Source: Bradyrhizobium diazoefficiens (GTDB lineage: Bacteria; Pseudomonadota; Alphaproteobacteria; Rhizobiales; Xanthobacteraceae). Taken from it: a DNA stretch of 64,000 bases. This document shows, one piece after another, positions 1-7,769 of the stretch. The notes under the pieces were generated by a model that saw only the letters and a program-made list of their open reading frames with translations, had not been told where the DNA came from and made no database searches. A program made the position numbers and the translations under genes. The stretch is taken from positions 62,001-126,000 of the forward strand of contig NZ_CP067101.1 of NCBI RefSeq assembly GCF_016616425.1, in the 5' to 3' direction. Numbering within the stretch: position 1 is the stretch's first letter; every line of letters starts with the position of its first letter.

Positions 1-705
1 TTCGAAGGCGATTTCGGCACCTCGCTGTCCTACTCCTCCAACAAGTTCGTCTGGTACGGCACCTCGAAGCGCTTCGACACGCTGTCACAGACCTTCGTGA
101 AGACCGACCGCGGCGCCTTCAACGCCCATCACTACCGCTACTCGCCGATCATGAGCACCTTCCTGGTCGAATGCGACCACGCGACGTGGCAGGCCTATGG
201 CTTCGCCTACAAGGATCTCGAGCAGTCCAAGGGCGTCTGCGAGGAGGTGTTCGCGGACACGCTCGGCGGTCACTGCCTGGTCTCCAACAAATCGGTCTGG
301 CGCAATTTCCCCTGGGTCTGGAACGAGCACTGGTCGTTCAAGAACATGGTGCTGCTTGGGGACGCCCTGCACTCGACACATTTCTCGATCGGCTCGGGCA
401 CGCGGCTCGCGATCGAAGACGCCATTGCGCTGGTCAAGGCGCTGGAATCGGACGCGCATCTTGCGACTGCCCTGCACCGCTACCAGGCTGCACGAAAGCC
501 GGTGGTGCAGAAGCTCGTCAATGCCGCGCGCACCTCGGCGTTCTGGTACGAGCATTTCGCTCAGCACATGAAGCTCGACCTGATGGACTTCGCCTACAGC
601 TACATCACCCGCTCCGGCCGCATCGACGATTCCCGGCTGCGCGCGATGTCGCCGGGCTTCATGGCCCGCTACGAGGCGGCCAGGAACGGCGGAGATGCGG
701 CATGA
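1..705 (+). CDS. FAD-dependent aryl-CoA monooxygenase, 3' part (salicylyl-CoA 5-hydroxylase / anthraniloyl-CoA monooxygenase type)
   Basis: The reading frame is open from base 1, so the 5' end lies outside the window; 234 C-terminal residues are visible. The flavin-binding GD motif appears as GDALHSTHFSIGSGTRLAIE (nucleotides about 360-420). The HFSIGSGT wording is typical of the anthraniloyl-CoA/salicylyl-CoA hydroxylase branch rather than of classic salicylate or 3-hydroxybenzoate hydroxylases. The protein ends soon after the FAD fold, so it lacks the C-terminal OYE-like reductase half of bifunctional anthraniloyl-CoA enzymes. Its stop overlaps the ATG of the CoA ligase (ATGA at 702-705), implying translational coupling. 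With gentisate dioxygenase nearby, 5-hydroxylation of salicylyl-CoA is the best guess; the exact substrate is inferred. Confidence 0.8.
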   Translation, partial: FEGDFGTSLSYSSNKFVWYGTSKRFDTLSQTFVKTDRGAFNAHHYRYSPIMSTFLVECDHATWQAYGFAYKDLEQSKGVCEEVFADTLGGHCLVSNKSVWRNFPWVWNEHWSFKNMVLLGDALHSTHFSIGSGTRLAIEDAIALVKALESDAHLATALHRYQAARKPVVQKLVNAARTSAFWYEHFAQHMKLDLMDFAYSYITRSGRIDDSRLRAMSPGFMARYEAARNGGDAA

Positions 706-2315
706 GCAACGAGATCCGCGACCAAGTGCCCGCCGATAGCGAGGGGGCGCGCGAGATCGGCTTTGTGGTTCCGCAAGCTTACAACGCCAGCCGGGTGCTG
801 TTCGACAATCTCGGCAAAGGCCGCGGCGGCAAGCTCGCGCTCATCGGGCCGGCAGGCTCGCGGACCTATGCCGAACTCTGCGAGGAGGCCTGCCGCTGGG
901 GCAACGGGTTTGCCTCGCTCGGCCTGAGGCGCGGCGACCGCGTGCTGCTGTTCCTCGACGATACCCCGGCCTACCCGGCGGCGTTCTTCGGCGCGGTGCG
1001 CGCCGGCTTCGTGCCGCTTCTGATCAACACGCTGACACCTCCGGACCTGCTGCAATTCTATCTCGCCGATTCCGGGGCCGCCGTTGCGGTGGCGGATGCC
1101 GAGTTCTGTGCCCGCTTCAACGCAGAGGCCTGCAAGGATACGAGCCTGCGTACGCTGATCGTCGTCAATGGCGCGGTGGGCGATCACGCCGCACCGAAGG
1201 CGGTCGCGGCGGAAAGCTGGCTCGAGCAATTTCCGGCCGAACTGCCCGAAGCGGACACGCATCGCAACGAGATGGCGTTCTGGATGTACTCCTCCGGCTC
1301 GACCGGCCGGCCAAAGGGCATCGTTCATCTCCAGCACGACATGGCCTATAGCGAGGCTGCCTTTGCGCGGAACGTGTTGCAGCTGACGCCTGACGACGTC
1401 TGCTTCTCGGTGCCGAAAATCTTCTTCGCCTACGGCTTCGGCAATTCCGTCACTTTCCCGTTCTCGGCGGGCGCCGCAACGCTGCTGCTGCCGGGCCAGC
1501 CTAAGCCCGCCGCCATCTTCGCGGCCATCGAGCAGTATAAGCCAACGGTCTTCTTCGGCTTGCCGACGCTCTACACCTCGCTGACCAAGGCCGAAGGCGC
1601 GCAACGGACGAACTTCTCGTCCTTGCGCATGTCGCTTTCCGCGGCCGAGGTGCTCTCGGCCGAAGTCTTCAACGGCTGGAAGACGCTCACCGGCCTCGAG
1701 ATCGTCGAAGGCCTCGGCTCGACCGAGGTGCTGCACATCTATCTCTCCAATAGGCCAGAGCGGAAGAAGCTCGGCGCCGCCGGCCTGCGCGTGCCCGGCT
1801 ACGAGGTCGCGCTTCGCGACAAGGACGGCCGCGACGTCGGCGACGACGAGGAAGGCATCTTGTGGGTGCGCGGCGATTCCAACACCCCGCTGTACTGGAA
1901 CCGGCCGGACAAATCCGCCGAGACCATTCGCGAGGGCGGCTGGATTTACACCGGCGACCGCTTCGTGCGCGATGCCGACGGCTTCCACTTCTTCCGCGGC
2001 CGCGCCGACGACCTCATCAAGATTTCCGGCCAGTGGGTCTATCCGCTCGAAGTCGAGCTGTGTCTCGCCGACCATCCCGATATCCGCGAATGCGCGGTGT
2101 TCGCGGCCGAGCTGCCGGACCGGCGGATGACGTTGAAGGCGGTGGTGGTGATGAACAGCCGCACCGTCGACCAAGGCGACGCGACGCGGCGGTTACAGGA
2201 CTATGTGAAGGGCAAGCTGCTGCCCTACAAATATCCACGCGAGGTGATCTTCATCGACGAGCTGCCGAAGACGGGCACGGGCAAGATCGATCGGCAGGCA
2301 TTGTTGAGGATGTGA
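702..2315 (+). CDS. Benzoate-CoA ligase family protein (probable salicylate/aryl-CoA ligase)
   Basis: A 537-residue adenylate-forming enzyme that would activate an aromatic acid with ATP and CoA. The P-loop-like motif YSSGSTGRPKGIVH lies near residue 195. The ADP-binding region YTGDRFVRD and the C-terminal catalytic lysine motif PKTGTGKIDRQ (near residue 530) are present, and the length is normal for the family. The ATG at 702 overlaps the monooxygenase stop, with GGAG at 690-693 as ribosome site. Pairing with a CoA-ester hydroxylase and a gentisate dioxygenase resembles the SdgA-D salicylate pathway of Streptomyces sp. WA46 in logic. Benzoate, 2-aminobenzoate or hydroxybenzoate substrates cannot be told apart from sequence alone. 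Confidence 0.85.
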   Translation: MSNEIRDQVPADSEGAREIGFVVPQAYNASRVLFDNLGKGRGGKLALIGPAGSRTYAELCEEACRWGNGFASLGLRRGDRVLLFLDDTPAYPAAFFGAVRAGFVPLLINTLTPPDLLQFYLADSGAAVAVADAEFCARFNAEACKDTSLRTLIVVNGAVGDHAAPKAVAAESWLEQFPAELPEADTHRNEMAFWMYSSGSTGRPKGIVHLQHDMAYSEAAFARNVLQLTPDDVCFSVPKIFFAYGFGNSVTFPFSAGAATLLLPGQPKPAAIFAAIEQYKPTVFFGLPTLYTSLTKAEGAQRTNFSSLRMSLSAAEVLSAEVFNGWKTLTGLEIVEGLGSTEVLHIYLSNRPERKKLGAAGLRVPGYEVALRDKDGRDVGDDEEGILWVRGDSNTPLYWNRPDKSAETIREGGWIYTGDRFVRDADGFHFFRGRADDLIKISGQWVYPLEVELCLADHPDIRECAVFAAELPDRRMTLKAVVVMNSRTVDQGDATRRLQDYVKGKLLPYKYPREVIFIDELPKTGTGKIDRQALLRM

Positions 2316-2344
2316 GGGCTATGGCAGCGCCAATCTCTTTCAAT

Positions 2345-2391
2345 GTCGTCCCGGACAAGCGCGCCTTAAGCGCGCGCTGATCCGTGACGAC
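2345..2391. repeat. Palindromic intergenic repeat, family C (short form)
   Basis: The outer arms GTCGTCCCGGACAAGCGCGC and a matching GCGCGCTGATCCGTGACGAC face each other across a three-base spacer, forming a hairpin between the convergent ligase and marR genes. Larger copies with the same arms lie at 24042-24239 and 31009-31156. Here only the outer arms are kept. Confidence 0.7.
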
Positions 2392-2443
2392 GGCGGAGAT
2401 TGAGGCGCAGCCCGAATACCACAACCTCTCACTCAATCGCACC

Positions 2444-2956
2444 TTACCCCGCCTTCCCCAGATGCTCAAGCGCGTCCTCGGCCCGCAGCGGCACGCGCGA
2501 GGCCTCGTTGTTGAGATCGACGAGCTGAGCCAGCAACCCCATCAGCGTCTTGCGGTCGGCCGGCTTCAGCGGCTCAAGCATGCGCGCCTGAGCGCGTTCG
2601 ACGGCGGGGATGATCTCGCGCAGGGTTGCGGCGCCTGATTTGGTCAAATAGAGCAGCTTGATCCGCCTGTCCTCGGGTGCCGGCTTGCGCTCGATATAGT
2701 CCTTGGCCTGCAGCCGTTCGATCACGCTGCCGAGCGTGGAGCGGTCGAAGGCGATCACGGCCGATAACCGAGTCGCGTCGATGCCGGGATGGGTATGGAT
2801 CGCGATCAGCGCCGCATATTGCACCGGGGTCAGGTCGAACGCCTTGCACTCCTCCATGAAGATCGACACCGCAATCTGCTGCATGCGCCGGAACAGATAG
2901 CCCGGCGCGGCATAGACTGCGTCGATCGTAATCGGAGCGGACGGCTTACTCGGCAT
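2444..2956 (-). CDS. MarR family transcriptional regulator
   Basis: A 170-residue winged-helix regulator. The wing region DRSTLGSVIERLQAKDYIERKPAPEDRRIKLLYLT is characteristic of MarR proteins. The ATG at 2956 (MPSKPS) is chosen over an upstream arginine-rich extension that looks like read-through. It overlaps the end of the isomerase gene by 11 bases, so the two are probably one transcript. MarR regulators of aromatic-acid clusters usually repress and respond to an aromatic acid or its CoA ester. A palindrome at 3746-3755, overlapping the promoter of the dioxygenase gene, is a candidate operator. Confidence 0.85.
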   Translation of the reverse strand: MPSKPSAPITIDAVYAAPGYLFRRMQQIAVSIFMEECKAFDLTPVQYAALIAIHTHPGIDATRLSAVIAFDRSTLGSVIERLQAKDYIERKPAPEDRRIKLLYLTKSGAATLREIIPAVERAQARMLEPLKPADRKTLMGLLAQLVDLNNEASRVPLRAEDALEHLGKAG

Positions 2957-3578
2957 CGGGCTGTTTCTCCGGTGCGGCGTCAGCAAAGGCCGGCAGCGCC
3001 TTGGCGGCGGCCTCTGCCGCGAGCAGGCGCGGATAGGCCGACACATCCACGCCGAAACGGCGCGCGTTGGCGAGCTGCGGCACGAGGCAGAGATCGGCGA
3101 GCGTCGGCGCCGCGCCGAAGCAGAACGGGCCAGGCTCGTCCCTGATCAAGGTCTCGCAGGCCGACAGCCCCTCGCGATTGACCCACGCCGCCCAGTCCTG
3201 GACTTTCTCTTCGGGCAGGCCGAGCTCGCGCAGCCGCGCCAGCACCTTCAAATTCTGCACCGGATGGGTGTCGCAGGCGATCGCCAGCGCAAATGCCCGC
3301 ACCTTGGCGCGCCGCAGCGGATCCTTCGGCAGCAGCGGCGGATCGGGGTGGATTTCGTCGAGCCATTCGATGATGGCAACCGATTGGGTCAGCACCGCAC
3401 CCGCATCGTTTTCCAGTGCGGGCACCAGCCCTTGCGGGTTGATGGCGAGATAGGCGGGCGCGCATTGCTCTCCCTTGCGCAAATGATGCGGCAAGTGCTC
3501 GGCCCCCAGGCACTTCAGGTTCAGCGCAATCCGCACTCGATAGGCGGCGCTGGAGCGGAAATAACCGTGCAGCTTCAT
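2946..3578 (-). CDS. maiA: Maleylpyruvate/maleylacetoacetate isomerase, zeta-class GST
   Basis: A 210-residue zeta-class glutathione transferase. The signature SSAAYRVRIALNLK (residues 9-22) and NPQGLVPAL (about residue 55) identify the MaiA/NagL family, which isomerises a cis ring-cleavage product using glutathione. In this cluster the likely substrate is maleylpyruvate from gentisate cleavage rather than maleylacetoacetate, because gentisate dioxygenase is divergent next door and no homogentisate gene is seen. The ATG at 3578 (MKLHGYF) is preceded by GGGAGG-like sequence. A fumarylpyruvate hydrolase, needed to finish the route, is not in the window and may lie to the left. Confidence 0.85.
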   Translation of the reverse strand: MKLHGYFRSSAAYRVRIALNLKCLGAEHLPHHLRKGEQCAPAYLAINPQGLVPALENDAGAVLTQSVAIIEWLDEIHPDPPLLPKDPLRRAKVRAFALAIACDTHPVQNLKVLARLRELGLPEEKVQDWAAWVNREGLSACETLIRDEPGPFCFGAAPTLADLCLVPQLANARRFGVDVSAYPRLLAAEAAAKALPAFADAAPEKQPDAE

Positions 3579-3603
3579 CGAGACCTCCCTGTAATTTTCC
3601 CGC

Positions 3604-3703
3604 GTCATTCCGGGGCGATGCGCCAGCATCGAACCCGGAATCTCGAGGTTCCCTGGTGCGCAACTGCGCACCAGAGTTCACGCTTCGCGTGCCCCGGAAC
3701 GAC
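3604..3703. repeat. Palindromic intergenic repeat, family A
   Basis: It begins GTCATTCCGGGGCG and ends CCCCGGAACGAC, with internal inverted arms TGGTGCGCA/TGCGCACCA, so it folds as a long hairpin. It lies between the isomerase start and the dioxygenase promoter. A second member lies at 54902-55010. Confidence 0.7.
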
Positions 3704-3726
3704 ATTGTCGTATTCCATTCGTCACG

Positions 3727-3754
3727 TTGACGCTACCTAGATCGTCAGTATACT
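3727..3754 (+). promoter_or_regulatory. Sigma70-type promoter of gentisate dioxygenase
   Basis: TTGACG at 3727-3732 and TATACT at 3749-3754 are separated by 16 bases, close to the housekeeping consensus, and lie 31 bases before the ATG at 3785. Confidence 0.65.
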
Positions 3755-3755
3755 G
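3746..3755. promoter_or_regulatory. Candidate MarR operator CAGTATACTG
   Basis: A perfect 10-bp palindrome that fully covers the -10 element of the dioxygenase promoter. A bound dimer there would block RNA polymerase. The assignment to the nearby MarR protein is inferred from position. Confidence 0.5.
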
Positions 3756-3784
3756 TCAATCAACAAACGAACGGGAGCGCCGCC

Positions 3785-4825
3785 ATGGAAGCCGTGACCA
3801 AGACGCCGGAACGCGAGGCCTTCTACAAGAGGATCGACGGCGAGAATCTCACCGCGCTGTGGACGGTAATGAGCGATTTGATCACGCCGGAGCCGAAAAG
3901 CGCCTGCCGGCCACACCTCTGGAAATTCGAAATCATCCGCGATTACATGATCGAAGCCGGCAAGCTCATCACCGCCAAGGAGGCCGAGCGGCGCGTGCTG
4001 GTGCTGGAGAATCCCGGCCTGCGCGGGCAATCCAAGGTCACGACCTCGCTCTATGCCGGCGTGCAGATGGTGGTGCCCGGCGACGTCGCGCCCGCGCATC
4101 GTCACAGCCAGTCGGCGCTGCGCTTCGTGCTCGAAGGCAAGGGTGCGCACACCGCCGTCGACGGCGAGCGCACCGCGATGGAGCAAGGGGACTTCATCAT
4201 CACGCCGTCGATGACCTGGCACGATCACTCCAACGAGACCAGCGAGCCGATGTTCTGGCTCGACGGCCTCGACATCCCGCTGGTGCAGTTCTTCGATTGC
4301 TCCTTCGCGGAAGGCTCCAAGGAAGACCAGCAGAAGATCACGAAGCCCGCCGGCGACAGCTTTGCCCGTTACGGCCACAACCTCTTACCCGTCGATGTGA
4401 AGCGGAGTTCGAAGACGTCACCGATTTTCAGCTATCCCTACGCCTACACCCGCGAGGCGCTCGAGAGGGCCCGCGCGAGCCAGGAGTGGGATGCCTGCCA
4501 CGGGCTCAAGCTGAAGTTCAGCAACCCCGAGACCGGCGATTTCGCGATGCCGACCATCGGCACCTTCATCCAGCTGCTGCCGAAGGGTTTCAAGACCGCG
4601 CGCTATCGCGCGACCGACGCGACGGTGTTCTGTCCGATCGAAGGCAAAGGCCGCAGCCGCATCGGCGACACCGTTTTCGAATGGGGCCCGCGCGATTTGT
4701 TCGTGGTGCCGAGCTGGCAGTGGGTGACGCACGTGGCCGACGATGACGCCGTGCTGTTCAGCTTCTCGGACCGCCCGGTGCAGCAGAAGCTGGATTTGTT
4801 TCGCGAGGATCGCGGGAATGCGTGA
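3785..4825 (+). CDS. Gentisate 1,2-dioxygenase
   Basis: A 346-residue bicupin enzyme that opens the gentisate ring to maleylpyruvate using Fe(II) and O2. The first cupin carries the metal-binding HRH (His105, His107) in GDVAPAHRHSQSALRFVLEG, with a further His near residue 146 (MTWHDHSN). The second cupin near the C-terminus (VPSWQWVTHV) is the usual non-metal half. Length and overall wording match gentisate dioxygenases. GGGAG precedes the ATG. The gene is divergent from the isomerase and regulator, sharing a control region with a clear promoter and palindrome. Confidence 0.93.
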   Translation: MEAVTKTPEREAFYKRIDGENLTALWTVMSDLITPEPKSACRPHLWKFEIIRDYMIEAGKLITAKEAERRVLVLENPGLRGQSKVTTSLYAGVQMVVPGDVAPAHRHSQSALRFVLEGKGAHTAVDGERTAMEQGDFIITPSMTWHDHSNETSEPMFWLDGLDIPLVQFFDCSFAEGSKEDQQKITKPAGDSFARYGHNLLPVDVKRSSKTSPIFSYPYAYTREALERARASQEWDACHGLKLKFSNPETGDFAMPTIGTFIQLLPKGFKTARYRATDATVFCPIEGKGRSRIGDTVFEWGPRDLFVVPSWQWVTHVADDDAVLFSFSDRPVQQKLDLFREDRGNA

Positions 4826-4842
4826 GGCGATGCTCGCCACGT

Positions 4843-4930
4843 CGTCATTGCGAGGAGCCCTTGCGACGAAGCAATCCAGTCTGCCGCCGCGGAAAGATTC
4901 TGGATTGCTTCGCTTCGCTCGCAATTGACG
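4843..4930. repeat. Palindromic intergenic repeat, family B
   Basis: CGTCATTGCGAGGAGC...GAAGCAATCCAG faces CTGGATTGCTTCGCTTCGCTCGCAATTGACG, forming a long imperfect hairpin between the dioxygenase and permease genes. Related copies lie at 26580-26669, 35067-35153 and 36556-36635. Confidence 0.75.
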
Positions 4931-4939
4931 GAGAATGCC

Positions 4940-5764
4940 TCACCGCCAGTGCAGCAGCCTTGTCTCCAGCCAGCCGATCACCTTGCCCACCGCAAGCCCG
5001 AACACCGACAGGATCACCACGCCCGCGAGCAGCTGATCCGTCTGCATCAGATTGCCGGCCTGAAGCACGAAGGCGCCGATGCCGTATTGGGCGCCGATCA
5101 TCTCGGCGCTGACGACGAGGAGCAGCGCGACGGACGCGGTGATGCGGAAGCCGGCGAGGATCGCAGGCAGCGCGCCCGGCCAGATGACCTTGCGCACGAT
5201 GGTGGCAAAGGGAACGTTGAAGCTCTGCGCCATGCGGATGAGGTTGCGCGGCACCGCATCGACGCCGCTATAGACCGAGATCGCGGTCGAGAAGAACACG
5301 CCGAGCGCGATGGTCGCGATCTTCGGTTCTTCGCCGATGCCGAGCCACAGGATCAACAGCGGCAGCAGCGCGATCTTCGGAATCGGGAACAGCGCCGAGA
5401 TGAAGGTGATGCCGACGCTGCGCGCCAGCCGGGACAGACCGATCGCAAAGCCGACCACCACGCCGGCGGCCGTGCCGAGCAGCCAGCCGACGCCGATGCG
5501 CAGCAGCGAAGCGGACACGTGCTGCCACAGCGCGCCGGACACCGCGAGCTGGTAGATCGCCCGCGCGATTGCCGATGGCGCCGGCAGGAACAGCGGATTG
5601 ACGAGGCCGGCGCTTCCAGCCGCCTGCCACATCGCGATGACGAGGGCGAGCGCGATCCAGCCGCCGAAACGGCTGCTGGCGGGCACGAAGCCTGCCCCAC
5701 GAAAGCGGACGCGACGCGTCGCTTCGCTCTTCACCGCCGTATCCGTCGCCGCGCGATCAAGCAT
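4940..5764 (-). CDS. ABC transporter permease (nitrate/sulfonate/bicarbonate type)
   Basis: A 274-residue integral membrane protein with about six hydrophobic segments. The EAA-like cytoplasmic loop reads SFNVPFATIVRKVIWPGALPAILAGFRI. It is the membrane channel of the importer encoded with the ATPase and binding protein just upstream (operon order 7722 to 4940). The ATG at 5764 overlaps the ATPase stop by 8 bases (ATGCTTGA). A start at 5785 (MPSARSS) is possible, with a longer overlap. The substrate is not evident. Confidence 0.85.
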   Translation of the reverse strand: MLDRAATDTAVKSEATRRVRFRGAGFVPASSRFGGWIALALVIAMWQAAGSAGLVNPLFLPAPSAIARAIYQLAVSGALWQHVSASLLRIGVGWLLGTAAGVVVGFAIGLSRLARSVGITFISALFPIPKIALLPLLILWLGIGEEPKIATIALGVFFSTAISVYSGVDAVPRNLIRMAQSFNVPFATIVRKVIWPGALPAILAGFRITASVALLLVVSAEMIGAQYGIGAFVLQAGNLMQTDQLLAGVVILSVFGLAVGKVIGWLETRLLHWR

Positions 5765-6530
5765 GCTGGACCTCGCGCTCGGCATCGATGGCTTCGTTGC
5801 GGATCAGCGACCAGATCTGGTTCTGCAGTGCCAGCAGCTTCTCGCGCGCCGCCGTCTCACCGCGTTCGGTGCGCGTCATCGGCACGCTGACGACTTCGCG
5901 GATACGCCCCGGCCGCCGCGACAGCACCACGATGCGGTCGGCGAGCCGTGCCGCCTCTTCGAGATTATGGGTGACATAGGCCGCCCCCATGCCGCCATCG
6001 GCGAGCAGGCGGACGAAATCCTCCATCAGCAATTCGCGGGTCTGCGAATCCAGCGCCGACAGCGGCTCGTCCATCAGCAGGATCGCGGGCTTGACCGCGA
6101 GCGCGCGCGAAATGCCGACGCGCTGGCGCATGCCGCCGGAGAGCTGCTTGGGATGGGTTTTGCGGAAATCGGTGAGCCCCGTGCGGCGCAGGGCGTCGTC
6201 AACCAGCGCGCGGCGCTGCGCAGCCGAGAGCTGGGTGTGCAGCAGCGGGAATTCGACGTTCTCCTCGACCGTGGCCCAGGGCAGCAGCGCGAAATCCTGG
6301 AACACGAAAGTCAGCGGATTGAGACTGTCCGCCGGCGGCGCGCCGCGCAGTTCGGCCGCACCCGAGGTCGGCTGCAGCAGCCCGCCGAGGATCGACAGCA
6401 GCGTGCTCTTCCCGCAACCCGACGGCCCGACGATCGCCACCACCTCGCCGGCGCCGACGGTGAACGAGACGTCGTCGAGCACGGCGAGATCGCCGAAGCG
6501 ATGGGTGATGCGATTGGCGATCAGGTCCAA
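5757..6530 (-). CDS. ABC transporter ATP-binding protein (SsuB/TauB/NrtD-like)
   Basis: A 257-residue ATPase with all core motifs: Walker A GPSGCGKST (residues 35-43), Q-loop FVFQDFALLPW (about 75-85), signature LSGGMRQR (130-137), Walker B LLMDEPLSALD (151-161) and the H-loop His at about 188. It matches the subfamily that energises nitrate, sulfonate, taurine or pyrimidine-precursor uptake. It is translationally coupled to the permease. Confidence 0.9.
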   Translation of the reverse strand: MDLIANRITHRFGDLAVLDDVSFTVGAGEVVAIVGPSGCGKSTLLSILGGLLQPTSGAAELRGAPPADSLNPLTFVFQDFALLPWATVEENVEFPLLHTQLSAAQRRALVDDALRRTGLTDFRKTHPKQLSGGMRQRVGISRALAVKPAILLMDEPLSALDSQTRELLMEDFVRLLADGGMGAAYVTHNLEEAARLADRIVVLSRRPGRIREVVSVPMTRTERGETAAREKLLALQNQIWSLIRNEAIDAEREVQHA

Positions 6531-6552
6531 GGCGCACCTTCAACTCTCGACC

Positions 6553-6695
6553 CGTCATCCTGAGGTGCGAGCATCGCGATGCAAAGGCATCGCGAAGAGA
6601 GCCTCGAAGGATGAGCGGCCCCGCTACATCCGGGCCGTACACCCTTCGAGGCCCACGTTGCGGCATGCCGCAAGGTGGGCGCCTCGGGGTGACGG
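6553..6695. repeat. Palindromic intergenic repeat, family D
   Basis: It starts CCGTCATCCTGAGGTGCGAG and ends CGCCTCGGGGTGACGGG, with internal arms CCTCGAAGGATGAGCGGC and ACCCTTCGAGG. It occupies almost all of the gap between the binding-protein gene and the ATPase gene, inside an otherwise compact operon. A second copy is at 33325-33452. Confidence 0.7.
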
Positions 6696-6717
6696 GGATG
6701 GTTGGGAAGACGCAACA

Positions 6718-7722
6718 TCAATCCGCCTTCACAAATTCCTTGGCGATGATCGCATTCGCGTCAAAGCCCTTGTCGGCAAAGCCCTGCTCCTGGAGCCATT
6801 TGATCTGGTTGTCGACGTTCTTCACGTCCAGCTTGCCGTCGGGATCGATATAGGCGCAGTTGCCGACCACCTTCTCGACCGGCAGGTTGGTGTACTTGCC
6901 AATGATCTCCAAAAGCGGCTTCGTCTTGTCGTTGATCGGCGCAACGCCGTTCTTCATCGCGGTCAGGATGACGTCGTGATATTCGCGGTCGGCCTTGGCC
7001 AAAGCGCCGAGCAGCTTGGTCACCAGCGCCTTGTTGGTCAGCGTCTTGGGCGAGGCGAACACCGCACCCAATTGCCAGGGCGTCTCGTCGCCGACCCAGC
7101 CCAGGAGCTTCGCGCCGCCCTCGTCCATCAGCTTTCGTGCGGTGGAGACGGGAAGCAGCGCCGCATCGACGGTCTCGCCCTTCAGTGCAGCCGCGGCATT
7201 CGACAGCGATTGCAGCGGCACGATCTTCACGTCCGCGAGCTTGAAGCCGTATTTGTCGGCGAGCAGGCCGAGCGAATAATGAAAGGATGATCCGACCTGC
7301 GTCATCGCCACGCGCTTGCCGGCGAGGTCCTTCGGAGTCTTCAATCCGGCCGCGTAGGCCTTGTTGCTGGCGAAATAGCCGATCAGGGGATAACCTGCCT
7401 TCTCGCGGCTCATGCCGCCGATCACCTTCAGTGTGCCCTTGCCGGCGAGATTGTAGAGACCGGCGGTGAACGCGGTGATGCCGAAATCGACGTCACCCGA
7501 CGTGGTGGCGACCGCGATCGGCTGTGCCGCGTCGAAGAATTTCAGCTCGACCTCCAGGCCGGCGTCCCGGAAATAGCCCTTGTCCTGAGCGATGAAGACG
7601 GGCGCGGAGGAGGACAGGCGGAGCACGCCGATCCTGGCCTTCAACGCATCTTCGGCCTGCGCCGTGCCTATCGCCGCGATCGCCACAAGGCCTGCAAGCG
7701 CAAGCCGCACCATCCCGATCAT
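6718..7722 (-). CDS. ABC transporter substrate-binding protein (NMT1/SsuA-like)
   Basis: A 334-residue periplasmic binding protein with a signal peptide (MIGMVRLALAGLVAIAAIGT, cleavage after AQA). The fold features match NMT1/SsuA/TauA proteins: IGVLRLSSSAPVFIAQDKGYF near the start and FGITAFTAGLYNLAGKG in the middle. The ATG at 7722 is preceded by AGGAGAGG; an ATG further upstream would bury the signal peptide. It is first in the operon with the ATPase and permease, but a family D repeat separates it from them. The ligand is unknown; the FAD oxidoreductase upstream on the same strand may act on the imported compound. Confidence 0.85.
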   Translation of the reverse strand: MIGMVRLALAGLVAIAAIGTAQAEDALKARIGVLRLSSSAPVFIAQDKGYFRDAGLEVELKFFDAAQPIAVATTSGDVDFGITAFTAGLYNLAGKGTLKVIGGMSREKAGYPLIGYFASNKAYAAGLKTPKDLAGKRVAMTQVGSSFHYSLGLLADKYGFKLADVKIVPLQSLSNAAAALKGETVDAALLPVSTARKLMDEGGAKLLGWVGDETPWQLGAVFASPKTLTNKALVTKLLGALAKADREYHDVILTAMKNGVAPINDKTKPLLEIIGKYTNLPVEKVVGNCAYIDPDGKLDVKNVDNQIKWLQEQGFADKGFDANAIIAKEFVKAD

Positions 7723-7769
7723 CCCGTTTCCTCTCCTGTCGTTATCTTGGTCGTTTTGTTGGCGGTCCG

